Part shown: in pieces, positions 7,843 to 15,597 of the stretch
Layout of the letters: every line of letters starts with the position of its first letter
How positions within the stretch are numbered: position 1 is the first letter of the stretch
DNA from: Streptomyces sp. CB02414
GTDB taxonomy: Bacteria; Actinomycetota; Actinomycetes; Streptomycetales; Streptomycetaceae
Direction of reading: 5' to 3'
Assembly (NCBI RefSeq): GCF_001905385.1
Contig: NZ_LIPF01000004.1
Location: 62,001 to 126,000, forward strand
Length of the DNA: 64,000 bases
Translations under genes and position numbers: made by a program
The notes under the pieces: model-generated
Told to the model about the DNA's origin: nothing
What the model saw: only the letters and a program-made list of their open reading frames with translations
The model's database searches: none

Positions 7843-8901
7843 ATGGAATTCAGGAGACTGGGAGCGTCCGGCCTCATGGTGCCCGAGCTGAGCTTCGGCG
7901 CGGGCACCTTCGGCGGCCGGGGCGAGCTGTTCGGCGCCTGGGGCACCACGGACGCCGCGGAGGCCCGCCGGCTGGTCGACATCTGCCTGGAGGCCGGGCT
8001 GAACATGTTCGACACCGCCGACGTCTACTCCGGCGGAGCGTCGGAGGAGGTGCTCGGCGCCGCGATCCGGGGCCGGCGCGACCAGGTGATCCTCTCCACC
8101 AAGGCCGGACTGCCCATGGGTGACGGTCCGGCCGACGCGGGCACCTCGCGCGCACGCCTGATCACCGCCGTCGACGGGGCCCTGCGCCGCCTCGGCACGG
8201 ACTACATCGATCTCTTCCAGCTGCACGCCTTCGACGCCGGCACCCCGGTCCAGGAGGTGCTCGCCACCCTCGACGACCTCGTCCGGGCCGGCAAGATCCG
8301 CTACACCGGGGTCTCCAACTTCAGCGGCTGGCAGCTGATGAAGTCCCTGGCCGACGCCGACACCCACGGGCGCCGGCGCTACGCGGCACACCAGGTCTAC
8401 TACTCCCTCGTCGGCCGGGACTACGAGTGGGAGCTGATGCCGCTCGGTCTCGACCAGGGCGTCGGTGCCGTGGTCTGGAGCCCGCTCGGCTGGGGCCGGC
8501 TCACCGGCCGGATCCGCCGCGGCACCCCCCTCCCGGCCGGCAGCCGACTCCACGCCACCGCCGACTACGGCCCGCCCGTGCCGGACGAACTCCTGTTCCG
8601 CGTGGTCGACGCCCTGGACGCCGTCGCCGAGGAGACGGGCCGGACCGTGCCGCAGATCGCGATCAACTGGCTGCTGCGCCGCCCGACCGTCTCCTCGGTC
8701 ATCATCGGCGCCCGCAACGAGGAGCAGCTGCGGCAGAACCTCGGCGCCGTCGGCTGGAGCCTGACCGAGGAGCAGGTGGCCAGACTCGACGCGGCGAGCG
8801 CGAGGACGGCCCCCTACCCGTACTTCCCCTACGAACGCCAGGAGGGCTTCGCCCGGCTCAACCCCCACCCGCTGCGCCACGCGGCCCCGTCGAAGGCCTG
8901 A
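7843..8901 (+). CDS. Aldo/keto reductase
   Basis: A 352-residue NADPH-dependent oxidoreductase with the TIM-barrel AKR fold, reducing aldehydes or ketones in the cytoplasm. Catalytic residues are in place: Asp and Tyr in FDTADVY, Lys in STKAG and His in LFQLHAFD. The cofactor-binding C-terminal motif is SSVIIGARNEEQLRQN. The sequence resembles the voltage-gated potassium channel beta/YghZ-type subfamily (start EFRRLGASGLMVPELSFG). RBS GGGGAG precedes the ATG. Divergent TetR and its palindromic site suggest inducible expression. The physiological substrate is unknown. Confidence 0.93.
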   Translation: MEFRRLGASGLMVPELSFGAGTFGGRGELFGAWGTTDAAEARRLVDICLEAGLNMFDTADVYSGGASEEVLGAAIRGRRDQVILSTKAGLPMGDGPADAGTSRARLITAVDGALRRLGTDYIDLFQLHAFDAGTPVQEVLATLDDLVRAGKIRYTGVSNFSGWQLMKSLADADTHGRRRYAAHQVYYSLVGRDYEWELMPLGLDQGVGAVVWSPLGWGRLTGRIRRGTPLPAGSRLHATADYGPPVPDELLFRVVDALDAVAEETGRTVPQIAINWLLRRPTVSSVIIGARNEEQLRQNLGAVGWSLTEEQVARLDAASARTAPYPYFPYERQEGFARLNPHPLRHAAPSKA

Positions 8902-9028
8902 CCCGTGGCTCCCCGGCGGCGGGGCCCCCATTGTCAGTGCCGTGCACAACAATGCGGGCAAGCGAGATCAACACCGGCCGGAGCGGGTAGGCGGTCTCGA
9001 GTCCCCTGTCCCGGAAAGGCCGCAGCCG

Positions 9029-9415
9029 ATGCCGCTTACCGCCGTTCACGCGCAGACCGCCGACCCACGGGCGACCCGTCGCCGCGGGCCCCGCCCGTGC
9101 GGCCCGCTCAGCACCGCCGAGGCCGACGTCCTGCGCATCGTCGCCGACGCACGCACCCCCGTGTTCGTGACCGTGCGCGAGGGCGGACGGCGCAGATACA
9201 GCTACTGGCGGCCGCTGGACTCGGCCACCGGCCGGGGCGGCTGCTACGCGGCGCTGCCCACCGCCGAGTGCGACAGGCTGTACGCCGCCGGCCGGATAGC
9301 CCTGGGCGAGCCGCTGACCGACCCGGCCCGGACCACCCACCGCGTCACCGCCGTCCGGACCCCGGCAGCGCCCGCACCCGCACGCGTGTCGCGGATCCGC
9401 TCACGCGCGGCGTGA
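9029..9415 (+). CDS. Conserved-looking hypothetical protein
   Basis: A 128-residue protein without signal peptide or membrane segment. The start chosen is the ATG at 9029, preceded by GGAAAGG; an in-frame ATG at 8942 would add 29 residues of low-complexity sequence. The core (about residues 28-105) contains STAEADVLRIVADARTPVFV and a basic/aromatic patch RRRYSYWRPL, with a Cys in GGCYAALP. The C-terminus is Ala/Pro/Arg-rich. I do not recognise it. It lies 48 bases upstream of ppk2 in the same direction and could be co-transcribed with it. Confidence 0.62.
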   Translation: MPLTAVHAQTADPRATRRRGPRPCGPLSTAEADVLRIVADARTPVFVTVREGGRRRYSYWRPLDSATGRGGCYAALPTAECDRLYAAGRIALGEPLTDPARTTHRVTAVRTPAAPAPARVSRIRSRAA

Positions 9416-9463
9416 GCGGACCGCGGTACCGGTCACGTTCGTACGAGCACGAGGGGAAACGCG

Positions 9464-10444
9464 ATGACGAAGGCACAGGACGCCGCCGACGACGGCACCG
9501 AGGAGAACCTCCTGGAGGGCCTCAGGATCGACGAGCGCAGACCGGAGAGGCCGGTTCTCCTCAACGCCGATCGGAACCCCATCGACACCTGGCGGGAGAA
9601 CCACCCCTACGACCGCAAGGTGCGCCGGTCCGACTACGAGCGGCGGAAGCGGATCCTGCAGATCGAACTGCTCAAGATGCAGCGGTGGGTGAAGGAGACC
9701 GGGCAGCGGATCGTGGTCCTGTGCGAGGGCCGCGACGCGGCCGGCAAGGGCGGCACCATCCAGCGTTTCACCGAACGCCTCAATCCCCGCGGCGCCCGGG
9801 TGGTCGCGCTGGACAAGCCGACCGACCGGGAGGCCGGTCAGTGGTACTTCCAGCGCTACGTCGCCCACCTGCCCGCCCGCGGCGAGATCGTCTTCTTCGA
9901 CCGGTCCTGGTACAACAGGGCGGGCGTGGAGCGGGTGATGGGCTTCTGCACGGAGCGTGAGTACCGCCAGTTCCTGGAGCAGGCGCCGTCGTTCGAGCGC
10001 CTGCTCACCAACGACGGCATCCTGCTGGTCAAGTTCTGGTTCTCCGTCTCCCGGGCCGAGCAGCGCACCCGGTTCGCGATCCGCCAGGTCGATCCGGTAC
10101 GCCGCTGGAAGCTCTCCCCGACCGACCTCGCCTCGCTGGACCGCTGGGACGACTACACCGCGGCGAAGGTCGACATGTTCCGCGCCACCGACACGCCGCA
10201 CGCACCCTGGACGGTCGTCAAGAACAACGACAAGCGCCGGGGGCGGCTGGAGGCCATGCGCAGCCTTCTGGACCGTTGCGACTACCCGTCGAAGGACGAC
10301 GAGGCCGTGGGCCGTCCCGACCCGCTCATCGTGGGCGCCGCCGACACCCTGCTCGAAGCCGGTGAGGAGCCGGTCGACCTCTCGCCGACGCCGCTGGCCG
10401 GCCACGGTGACGGCCCCGGAGTCCACCCGGGCGGGAGGGACTGA
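9464..10444 (+). CDS. ppk2: Polyphosphate kinase 2 (PPK2 family)
   Basis: A 326-residue PPK2-family kinase that transfers phosphate between inorganic polyphosphate and a nucleoside di- or monophosphate in the cytoplasm. The Walker A motif is CEGRDAAGKGG, the lid/catalytic stretch is FFDRSWYNRAGVERVMGF, and the VRRSDYERRKRILQIELLKM helix precedes the core, as in class I PPK2 enzymes that favour polyP-driven GDP or ADP phosphorylation. The C-terminal 35 residues are Pro/Gly-rich. RBS GAGGGGAAA precedes the ATG. It converges on a CYTH-CHAD gene, another polyphosphate-related family, with a hairpin terminator between them. Direction of catalysis in vivo cannot be read from sequence. Confidence 0.94.
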   Translation: MTKAQDAADDGTEENLLEGLRIDERRPERPVLLNADRNPIDTWRENHPYDRKVRRSDYERRKRILQIELLKMQRWVKETGQRIVVLCEGRDAAGKGGTIQRFTERLNPRGARVVALDKPTDREAGQWYFQRYVAHLPARGEIVFFDRSWYNRAGVERVMGFCTEREYRQFLEQAPSFERLLTNDGILLVKFWFSVSRAEQRTRFAIRQVDPVRRWKLSPTDLASLDRWDDYTAAKVDMFRATDTPHAPWTVVKNNDKRRGRLEAMRSLLDRCDYPSKDDEAVGRPDPLIVGAADTLLEAGEEPVDLSPTPLAGHGDGPGVHPGGRD

Positions 10445-10454
10445 GCGCACGGTC

Positions 10455-10473
10455 CCGGCCCCACCGGGGCCGG
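10455..10473. terminator. Short terminator between convergent ppk2 and CYTH-CHAD genes
   Basis: Inverted repeat CCGGCCCC (10455-10462), loop ACC, GGGGCCGG (10466-10473). It sits 10 bases after the ppk2 stop and 46 bases beyond the CYTH-CHAD stop, so it can serve both strands. Confidence 0.6.
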
Positions 10474-10519
10474 CCGTCCGACCCGCCCGCCCGGCGCCCG
10501 GGCCCGTGCGCCTGCCCGC

Positions 10520-12049
10520 TCAGTGCGCCAGTCCGGCCCGGAGCGCCGGATCCGACGCCGCCCGCCACACGGACGGCAGCCGCTCCTCGGACGCGCGGGC
10601 CCCGGCCCGCTCCTGGCCGTGCAGCACCCCCCAGGTGAAGGCGGTCTCTCCCGCCGCGTGCGCGGCCACCGCCAGTTCCCGCAGTGCCTCCTGGGTGACG
10701 ACGGCGTCCTGATGGGCGCCCAGCAGCTGCTGGACCGCCTTGGCGCGCTTGCCGAGGCGCTTGACGGGCTTGCCGAGGACGGGGCGCGCCGCCTCCGCGG
10801 CGTAGCGCACCTTCTTCGCCGCCTTGCGTGCCTGGTGCAGTGCCACGTCCCGGTCCGGCCCCGGCGGCAGTCCCAGCGCGTGATCCATGCGCTCGGCCAG
10901 CCGGTCGTACTCCTTGAGGACCGCCCGGGCCATCGTCCGGGCCGGCTTCCCCGCCGCCGCGGCCCGCAGCGGTGGCCGCCGGAGCAGCCCGTCCAGCGCC
11001 TCCAGGAGCCGTACGTAGCGGTCCGAGGCCAGTGCCTCCCGGGTGTGCGTCCTGCTCTCCTCGCCCCGTGCCACGTCCCACACCCGCAACCGCGCGGCGG
11101 CGGGGCCGAGCACAAGTTCGCCGGGGAGCCCGGCGAGCCCCGCACCCAGACGCTCGCGCAGTACCTCCTGGTCGCGCTCCACCCCCAGCTCACCGGCCAG
11201 CCACTTCAGTTCCGCGCGCACCGGATCGGTGACCCGGCGGTCCAGCACGGACCGGTAGGAGCGCAGGCAACCGCGCAGGCGGCGGCAGGTGACCCGCATC
11301 CGGTGCACCCCGTCGGGCAGCTCGCGCCGGGCCGCCGGGTCCAGGGCCACCAGGGCGGCGACCTGTTCCTCCAGGTACGCCAGCAGGTAGGAGCCGGCGG
11401 AGCCGGGAGCCGTCGCGGCGCCGGCCCGCGTGGCCTCGGCCGTCGCCCCGGTGTCCCGCAGCGCCCGGACGTACTTCGAAGGGCTGTCCGCCCGGTTGAT
11501 CCCCTTCTTGCGGAACTTCTTCTCCACGGTGTCGAGCAGCCCGGCACCCACCCCGTCGGCGAGTTCGACCTCCACCTCCCGCCACTCGGCACGGCCGCCA
11601 CCGGGCAGCAGCGAGTCCGCGCGCACCTCGTCGAGGCTCAGCTCCGCCAGCACCTCGCCCCCGGCGTCCCGCAGGTGCCGCACCGAACGGGTCGACCGGA
11701 TCCGCATCACCGGACGCAGGGGAGCGCCCCGGGTGCGGGACAGGAGCAACTCGCGCAGCGCGTCCGGGAGCTCGTCCGAGAGCGGTGCCCGCATCTCCTC
11801 CCGCGTGTCCCCGGTGAGCGGCAGCTTCAGGTGCCAGCCGGCGTCCGGCCCGCCCGTGCGCCGGCGCAACGTCGCCGAGGAGCCGGCCAGCCGCAGGTCG
11901 GAGGTGTCGTGGTACACCGCGTCCAGCTCCTCGGGCCCCGACGCGGTGACCGAGGCCACGGGCCCGGCACCGGTGAGGTCCGGCAGCGTGCCGGCGCCGG
12001 AGGAGGACGGCTCGTACTTTCGCTCTGTCTCGCGCTGCGACTCGGTCAT
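10520..12049 (-). CDS. CYTH and CHAD domain protein
   Basis: A 509-residue cytoplasmic protein. The N-terminal CYTH domain (about 1-200) starts with the ExExK metal/phosphate-binding motif ETERKY and contains the alternating charged strands of the triphosphate tunnel fold (LDAVYHDTSDLRL, GWHLKLPL). The C-terminal CHAD domain (about 215-505) is helical with conserved basic and His residues (GVHRMRVTCRRLRGCLRSYR, HQARKAAKKVRYAAEA), a pattern shown in other proteins to bind polyphosphate. CYTH members hydrolyse triphosphate or short polyphosphates. The gene faces ppk2 and follows the M23 peptidase gene by 77 bases on the same strand. Hydrolytic activity and granule association are inferences. 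Confidence 0.92.
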   Translation of the reverse strand: MTESQRETERKYEPSSSGAGTLPDLTGAGPVASVTASGPEELDAVYHDTSDLRLAGSSATLRRRTGGPDAGWHLKLPLTGDTREEMRAPLSDELPDALRELLLSRTRGAPLRPVMRIRSTRSVRHLRDAGGEVLAELSLDEVRADSLLPGGGRAEWREVEVELADGVGAGLLDTVEKKFRKKGINRADSPSKYVRALRDTGATAEATRAGAATAPGSAGSYLLAYLEEQVAALVALDPAARRELPDGVHRMRVTCRRLRGCLRSYRSVLDRRVTDPVRAELKWLAGELGVERDQEVLRERLGAGLAGLPGELVLGPAAARLRVWDVARGEESRTHTREALASDRYVRLLEALDGLLRRPPLRAAAAGKPARTMARAVLKEYDRLAERMDHALGLPPGPDRDVALHQARKAAKKVRYAAEAARPVLGKPVKRLGKRAKAVQQLLGAHQDAVVTQEALRELAVAAHAAGETAFTWGVLHGQERAGARASEERLPSVWRAASDPALRAGLAH

Positions 12050-12126
12050 GCTCTGACCCTGGACGATATTCGGCGGATCAAACGCGTACGGCGGTGCCCG
12101 TGGCGCGACGCGTCACCGGACAGGCC

Positions 12127-13224
12127 CTAACCGCCGGGCACCAGCCACGGGCGCGGGTCGGTGTAGTAGCCGTCGAGGACCACCTCGAAGTGCAGGTGAG
12201 GACCGGTGGACAAGCCGGTCGAACCCACCCGGCCGATCGTCGTCCCGGCCTCCACGGACCGGCCCACTACGGTGTCCAGGGACGACAGGTGACTGTAGGT
12301 CGTCTCCAGCCGCTTGCCCTCGATGGTCCCGTGGTCGATCACCACGCGGTTGCCGTAGGCCGCGGTCGGCGCGGCGAACACGACGCGGCCCGGTCTCGCG
12401 GCGGCGACCGCCGTTCCCCGGGGCGCGGCGAAGTCCACGCCGGTGTGCAGTTTGGTCACGCCGGTCAGCGGGTGCTCCCGCGAGCCGTACGGCGAGGTGA
12501 TGGTGAGCGGACTCACCGGGGCGGCGAGGAGCGCGCCGGCCGCCCGGCCCGCGCCGCCGGCGGAGTCGGCCCGGTCGAGCGCCTGGTAGCGCGGGACCAG
12601 CGCCTCCACCTCGGCGAGGTAGGCCGCGGCCGTCGGCGGGACGCGCCCCGCCTGAGTCACCGCGTCCGTTCCCTCCGCGTACGCGGCCAGGGTCAGGTCG
12701 ACGAGGTCCCCGTTGATCCTGCCCTCGGTGCGCAGTTCGGTCACTTTCTCGGCCAGGGCGCAGTCCTGCCGGCCGAGTGCCATGATCGCGTCCGCCGGAT
12801 CACGGGGGGAGGAGTCTCCGTTGCCGTCGTCGTCCCCGCCCCAGGTCCGCCACTCGCTGTCGGTGAAGGCGGCGATGCCCTTCTGGCCCGAGAGCTCGTC
12901 CGTGTCGTCGCTCCAGCCGGAGAGCTGGTCGATCTGCGCGGCGAGTACCGACGGTTCCAGGACCGTGCAGGCCGAGGCCGCCTTGCGCAGCCAGGGAACG
13001 TAGGACGGGTCGATGTCGACCGCCGCCTGCTCCGCCTTCGCGTCCTGGGGCCACGGTGTCGGCAGGCCACCCGTCAGCGCCAGGAACGTGGCGACGCCGG
13101 TGACGGTCACCAGGCCCGGGAGCACCAGCAGGGTGAAGGGCCCGGGGCCGCGGCGCCGGCCCTTCGGCGCCGCTTCCGGCAGCCCCTGCTGCCCGGGATG
13201 TTCTTCCGGCCGTTCGTCGTTCAC
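12127..13224 (-). CDS. M23 family metallopeptidase with lysozyme-like domain, membrane-anchored
   Basis: A 365-residue peptidoglycan-active protein. After a basic, charged cytoplasmic N-terminus a single membrane segment is visible (PFTLLVLPGLVTVTGVATFL). A central region (about 75-200) resembles a transglycosylase/lysozyme-like fold (AQIDQLSGWSDD, KGIAAFTDSEW). The C-terminal M23 domain has the zinc ligands in KLHTGVDFAAPRG and GPHLHFEV, typical of endopeptidases that cut peptide cross-links. I chose the GTG at 13224 because the upstream open frame has no domain and is Arg-rich; this start has a G-rich stretch before it. It probably acts in cell-wall remodelling at the outer membrane face. 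Same strand as CYTH-CHAD, 77 bases upstream of it. Confidence 0.86.
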   Translation of the reverse strand: MNDERPEEHPGQQGLPEAAPKGRRRGPGPFTLLVLPGLVTVTGVATFLALTGGLPTPWPQDAKAEQAAVDIDPSYVPWLRKAASACTVLEPSVLAAQIDQLSGWSDDTDELSGQKGIAAFTDSEWRTWGGDDDGNGDSSPRDPADAIMALGRQDCALAEKVTELRTEGRINGDLVDLTLAAYAEGTDAVTQAGRVPPTAAAYLAEVEALVPRYQALDRADSAGGAGRAAGALLAAPVSPLTITSPYGSREHPLTGVTKLHTGVDFAAPRGTAVAAARPGRVVFAAPTAAYGNRVVIDHGTIEGKRLETTYSHLSSLDTVVGRSVEAGTTIGRVGSTGLSTGPHLHFEVVLDGYYTDPRPWLVPGG

Positions 13225-13426
13225 CCGGCCGCCCGCCGGGACGTGATGCTCACGGACGGAAGGTAACGCCCGGTTCCCGCGGACCGCACGGGACGCCGAG
13301 GCACGAAGCGATGCCCGAACGGGCAGAGCCGGCGGAACCGTACGGCCGCCCCCGCCCGTACGAAGGTCCCCTCCTGACCGTTGACCCGGCGGAAGACGCG
13401 AACTACCTTGCCGGACTAGACGACGA

Positions 13427-13449
13427 TTAATGGACAGGTAGTCCATTAA
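13427..13449. promoter_or_regulatory. 23-bp perfect palindrome upstream of the MFS gene
   Basis: Arms TTAATGGAC (13427-13435) and GTCCATTAA (13441-13449) flank a 5-base spacer. It is an A+T-rich island 54 bases upstream of the MFS start codon, a classic repressor-operator geometry. The TetR encoded at 14862-15458 is the nearest candidate binder. Confidence 0.7.
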
Positions 13450-13502
13450 CTCGCAGTCATCAACTCGTCCGTCGACTTGTCCGGTAGCCACCTGGAGCCG
13501 CT

Positions 13503-14834
13503 GTGGTCGTTCGTCCCCTCCCGTCCCGACGTCCCCCGGTCCCGCGGACCCCGGACCCGACCGCGTACGACCGGCGCCGCGCCTGGCTGATCCTCGTGAT
13601 GGTCGTCGCCTTCATGATGATCAACTACGCGGACAAGTCCGTGCTGGGCCTCGCCGCGGTGCCGCTCATGGACGAACTCGGCATCGACAAGAGCACCTAC
13701 GGGTTGATCTCCAGCTCGTTCTACGTGCTGTTCAGCGTCTCGGGCCTGGTCGTCGGGCTGCTGTCGGCCCGCTGGTCGACGCGCACCATGCTCCTGGTGA
13801 TGGCGGCGCTGTGGGCGGTGGCCCAGCTGCCGGCCCTGATGGCGACCGTCCCGGCCCTCGTCGCGGGGCGGCTGATGCTGGGCGCCGCGGAGGGGCCCGC
13901 CGCGTCGATGTCCATGCACACCCTCTACGGCTGGTTCCCGCCGGGGCGGCGCGGGATGCCCTCGGCCCTGCAGATCGGCGGCGCGGCCCTGGGCACCGCC
14001 GTCGCGGCTCCGGTGCTGACCTGGTTCATCGTGCACCTGGGCTGGCGTTCGGCCTTCGTCGCGCTGGCGATCACCAGCGCCGCGTGGTGCCTGGTCTGGT
14101 ACGCCGTCGGCAAGGACGGCCCGTACGGCGGTGCCGCGGGGGAGGCCGCCCCCGAGCGGGACGGCGTCCGGCCCGCGGCCCGGACTCCGGCGCTCCCGCT
14201 GTCCCGGCTGCTGCTCAGCGGGACCGTCGTGGGCAGCGTCCTCAGCGCCTTCGGGTCCCACTGGGCGCTGGCCATCTCCAGTGCCTGGCTGCCGGTCTAC
14301 CTGCAGACCCAGCTCGACCTGACCGCGTCGACCGCGTCGGTCGCCCTCAGCGCGGTCTCGGTGCTCAGCCTGCTCCTGCTGCTGACCGTCCCGGCGCTCG
14401 TCGACCGGCGCAAGCGGCGCGGCCGGGCGGGCCGCGCCACCGACGGGCTCGCCCAGGGGGCGGCGGTCCTGGTGTCCGGGGCGGCGCTCGCCCTGCTGCC
14501 CTTCGCCGAGCAGCGCGCGGCGCAACTGGTGCTGGTGGCCGTGGCGTTCGCCGCCCACGCGGTGGCGATCCCCCTGCACTACGTGACCACGGCGGCCGTC
14601 GTGCCCGCGGCCCGGCGCGGCGCCGTCTTCGGCGTGGTCGCGGCGACCGGCACGCTGCCGGGCATGTTCGTGCCCTACCTCACCGGCCACCTGGTGGACG
14701 GCGCGGCCTCCGAGGCGGCCGGCTACTCGATCGCCTTCCTGCTGTCCGCGGCCGTGATGGCCGTGTGCGGCGCGGTGGCGATGCTCGCCATCCGCCCGGA
14801 CCGCGACGCCCGCGCCCTCGGCGGCGAAGGCTGA
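13503..14834 (+). CDS. MFS transporter (ACS/anion symporter-like)
   Basis: A 443-residue major facilitator with twelve predicted transmembrane helices. The N-terminal half shows the MFS signature after helix 2 (SARWSTRTMLL), a charged residue in helix 1 (MINYADKSVLGLA) and GRLMLGAAEGPAASM in helix 4, as in the anion:cation symporter branch that imports organic acids. The central loop (about 205-235) is charged. It begins at GTG 13503, with GGAG seven bases before. A 23-bp palindrome lies upstream, and the genes on its right encode acyl-CoA and alkyl-sulfate catabolism, so I infer uptake of an alkyl sulfate or fatty acid-like anion. Substrate is not determined by the sequence. Confidence 0.88.
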   Translation: MVVRPLPSRRPPVPRTPDPTAYDRRRAWLILVMVVAFMMINYADKSVLGLAAVPLMDELGIDKSTYGLISSSFYVLFSVSGLVVGLLSARWSTRTMLLVMAALWAVAQLPALMATVPALVAGRLMLGAAEGPAASMSMHTLYGWFPPGRRGMPSALQIGGAALGTAVAAPVLTWFIVHLGWRSAFVALAITSAAWCLVWYAVGKDGPYGGAAGEAAPERDGVRPAARTPALPLSRLLLSGTVVGSVLSAFGSHWALAISSAWLPVYLQTQLDLTASTASVALSAVSVLSLLLLLTVPALVDRRKRRGRAGRATDGLAQGAAVLVSGAALALLPFAEQRAAQLVLVAVAFAAHAVAIPLHYVTTAAVVPAARRGAVFGVVAATGTLPGMFVPYLTGHLVDGAASEAAGYSIAFLLSAAVMAVCGAVAMLAIRPDRDARALGGEG

Positions 14835-14861
14835 GCAAGCGCGAGGCCGGCCGGTGCGCCG

Positions 14862-15458
14862 TCACTCCGGCCGGTCGAACCCGGTGGCCCAGTACCGGCC
14901 GTGCAGGGCGAAGTCGAGCAGCATGCGCACGACCTCCTCGGCCGGCAGCGGCGGGGTCTCGTGCTCCACCCACCACTGGAGCACCGACACCTGCTCACCG
15001 ACCCAGACCCGCGCCAGGAGTTCGGCGTCGATCCGCGGTTTGACGTCGTTGCGCTCGGAGCGGCCGCGGAACTCCTCGGCGGCGACGCGGGCGCACGCCT
15101 CGGTGAACATCCGCAGCGGCTTGCCGTCCCCCTCGCCCCGCAGCACGATCCGGTACAGGTCGCGCTCCTGCCGGGCGTGCCGCAGCATCTCCAGCACCGG
15201 CCTGCCGGTGAAACCGACCGCGGTCTCCGCCATCGCCGGGCGCAGCCGTTCGTCGAGTTCGTCGAGCAGGTCCCGGGTGACCCGGGCGAACAGCTCGTCC
15301 TTGTCCCGGAAGTGGCTGTAGAACGTCGCCCGCGCCACGTCCGCGCGCTGGGTGATGTCCTCGACGCTCAGCGCCGTGAAGCCCCGTTCCAGGACGAGTC
15401 CGACCAGGGCGTCGCGCAGTGCCCTGCGCGTCTTGCGAATGCGTCGGTCCTCGGCCAT
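14862..15458 (-). CDS. TetR family transcriptional regulator
   Basis: A 198-residue TetR regulator with a helix-turn-helix at about residues 10-55 (SVEDITQRADVARATFYSHF) and a helical C-terminal domain containing LRHARQERDLYRIVLRGEG and an aromatic VLQWWVEHETPPLP segment, the pattern seen in many actinobacterial TetRs linked to fatty-acid metabolism. It is divergent from the acyl-CoA ligase operon across 139 bases and convergent with the MFS gene. Likely local repressor of the alkylsulfatase/beta-oxidation genes, perhaps also of the MFS gene through the palindrome at 13427-13449; that link is inference. ATG at 15458. Confidence 0.92.
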   Translation of the reverse strand: MAEDRRIRKTRRALRDALVGLVLERGFTALSVEDITQRADVARATFYSHFRDKDELFARVTRDLLDELDERLRPAMAETAVGFTGRPVLEMLRHARQERDLYRIVLRGEGDGKPLRMFTEACARVAAEEFRGRSERNDVKPRIDAELLARVWVGEQVSVLQWWVEHETPPLPAEEVVRMLLDFALHGRYWATGFDRPE

Positions 15459-15541
15459 CCCCGTCGTCCGTCTCCCTGTCCGGTGTCCGGTCCCACTCCG
15501 CCCGGCGGTCCGCGTCCGCCCGAGCGGCAGTCAGTCTACGT

Positions 15542-15561
15542 ACTCTTGACAGCTCAAGTGT
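15542..15561. promoter_or_regulatory. Imperfect inverted repeat in divergent promoter region
   Basis: ACTCTTGA (15542-15549) and TCAAGTGT (15554-15561) form 8-base arms with one mismatch around CAGC. It includes a TTGACA hexamer (15546-15551) and lies between the TetR and acyl-CoA ligase genes, so it may be an operator overlapping the ligase promoter. Confidence 0.4.
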
Positions 15562-15597
15562 TACCGAACAACCTGTCTGGAAACATTCATCAAGTTC

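Noticed and set aside
8902..8930. GC-rich hairpin after the aldo/keto reductase gene
   Set aside because: Only four paired bases around a six-base loop; not distinguishable from background composition.
7783..8961. 392-codon minus-strand frame opposite the aldo/keto reductase
   Set aside because: No recognisable domain, and it would span the divergent promoter and palindrome.
12050..12126. Possible small gene between CYTH-CHAD and M23 genes
   Set aside because: 77 bases, no RBS-start pair; simple spacer.
15546..15575. Complete -35/-10 promoter for the acyl-CoA ligase
   Set aside because: TTGACA is present but no -10-like hexamer follows at the right distance, so only the inverted repeat was recorded.
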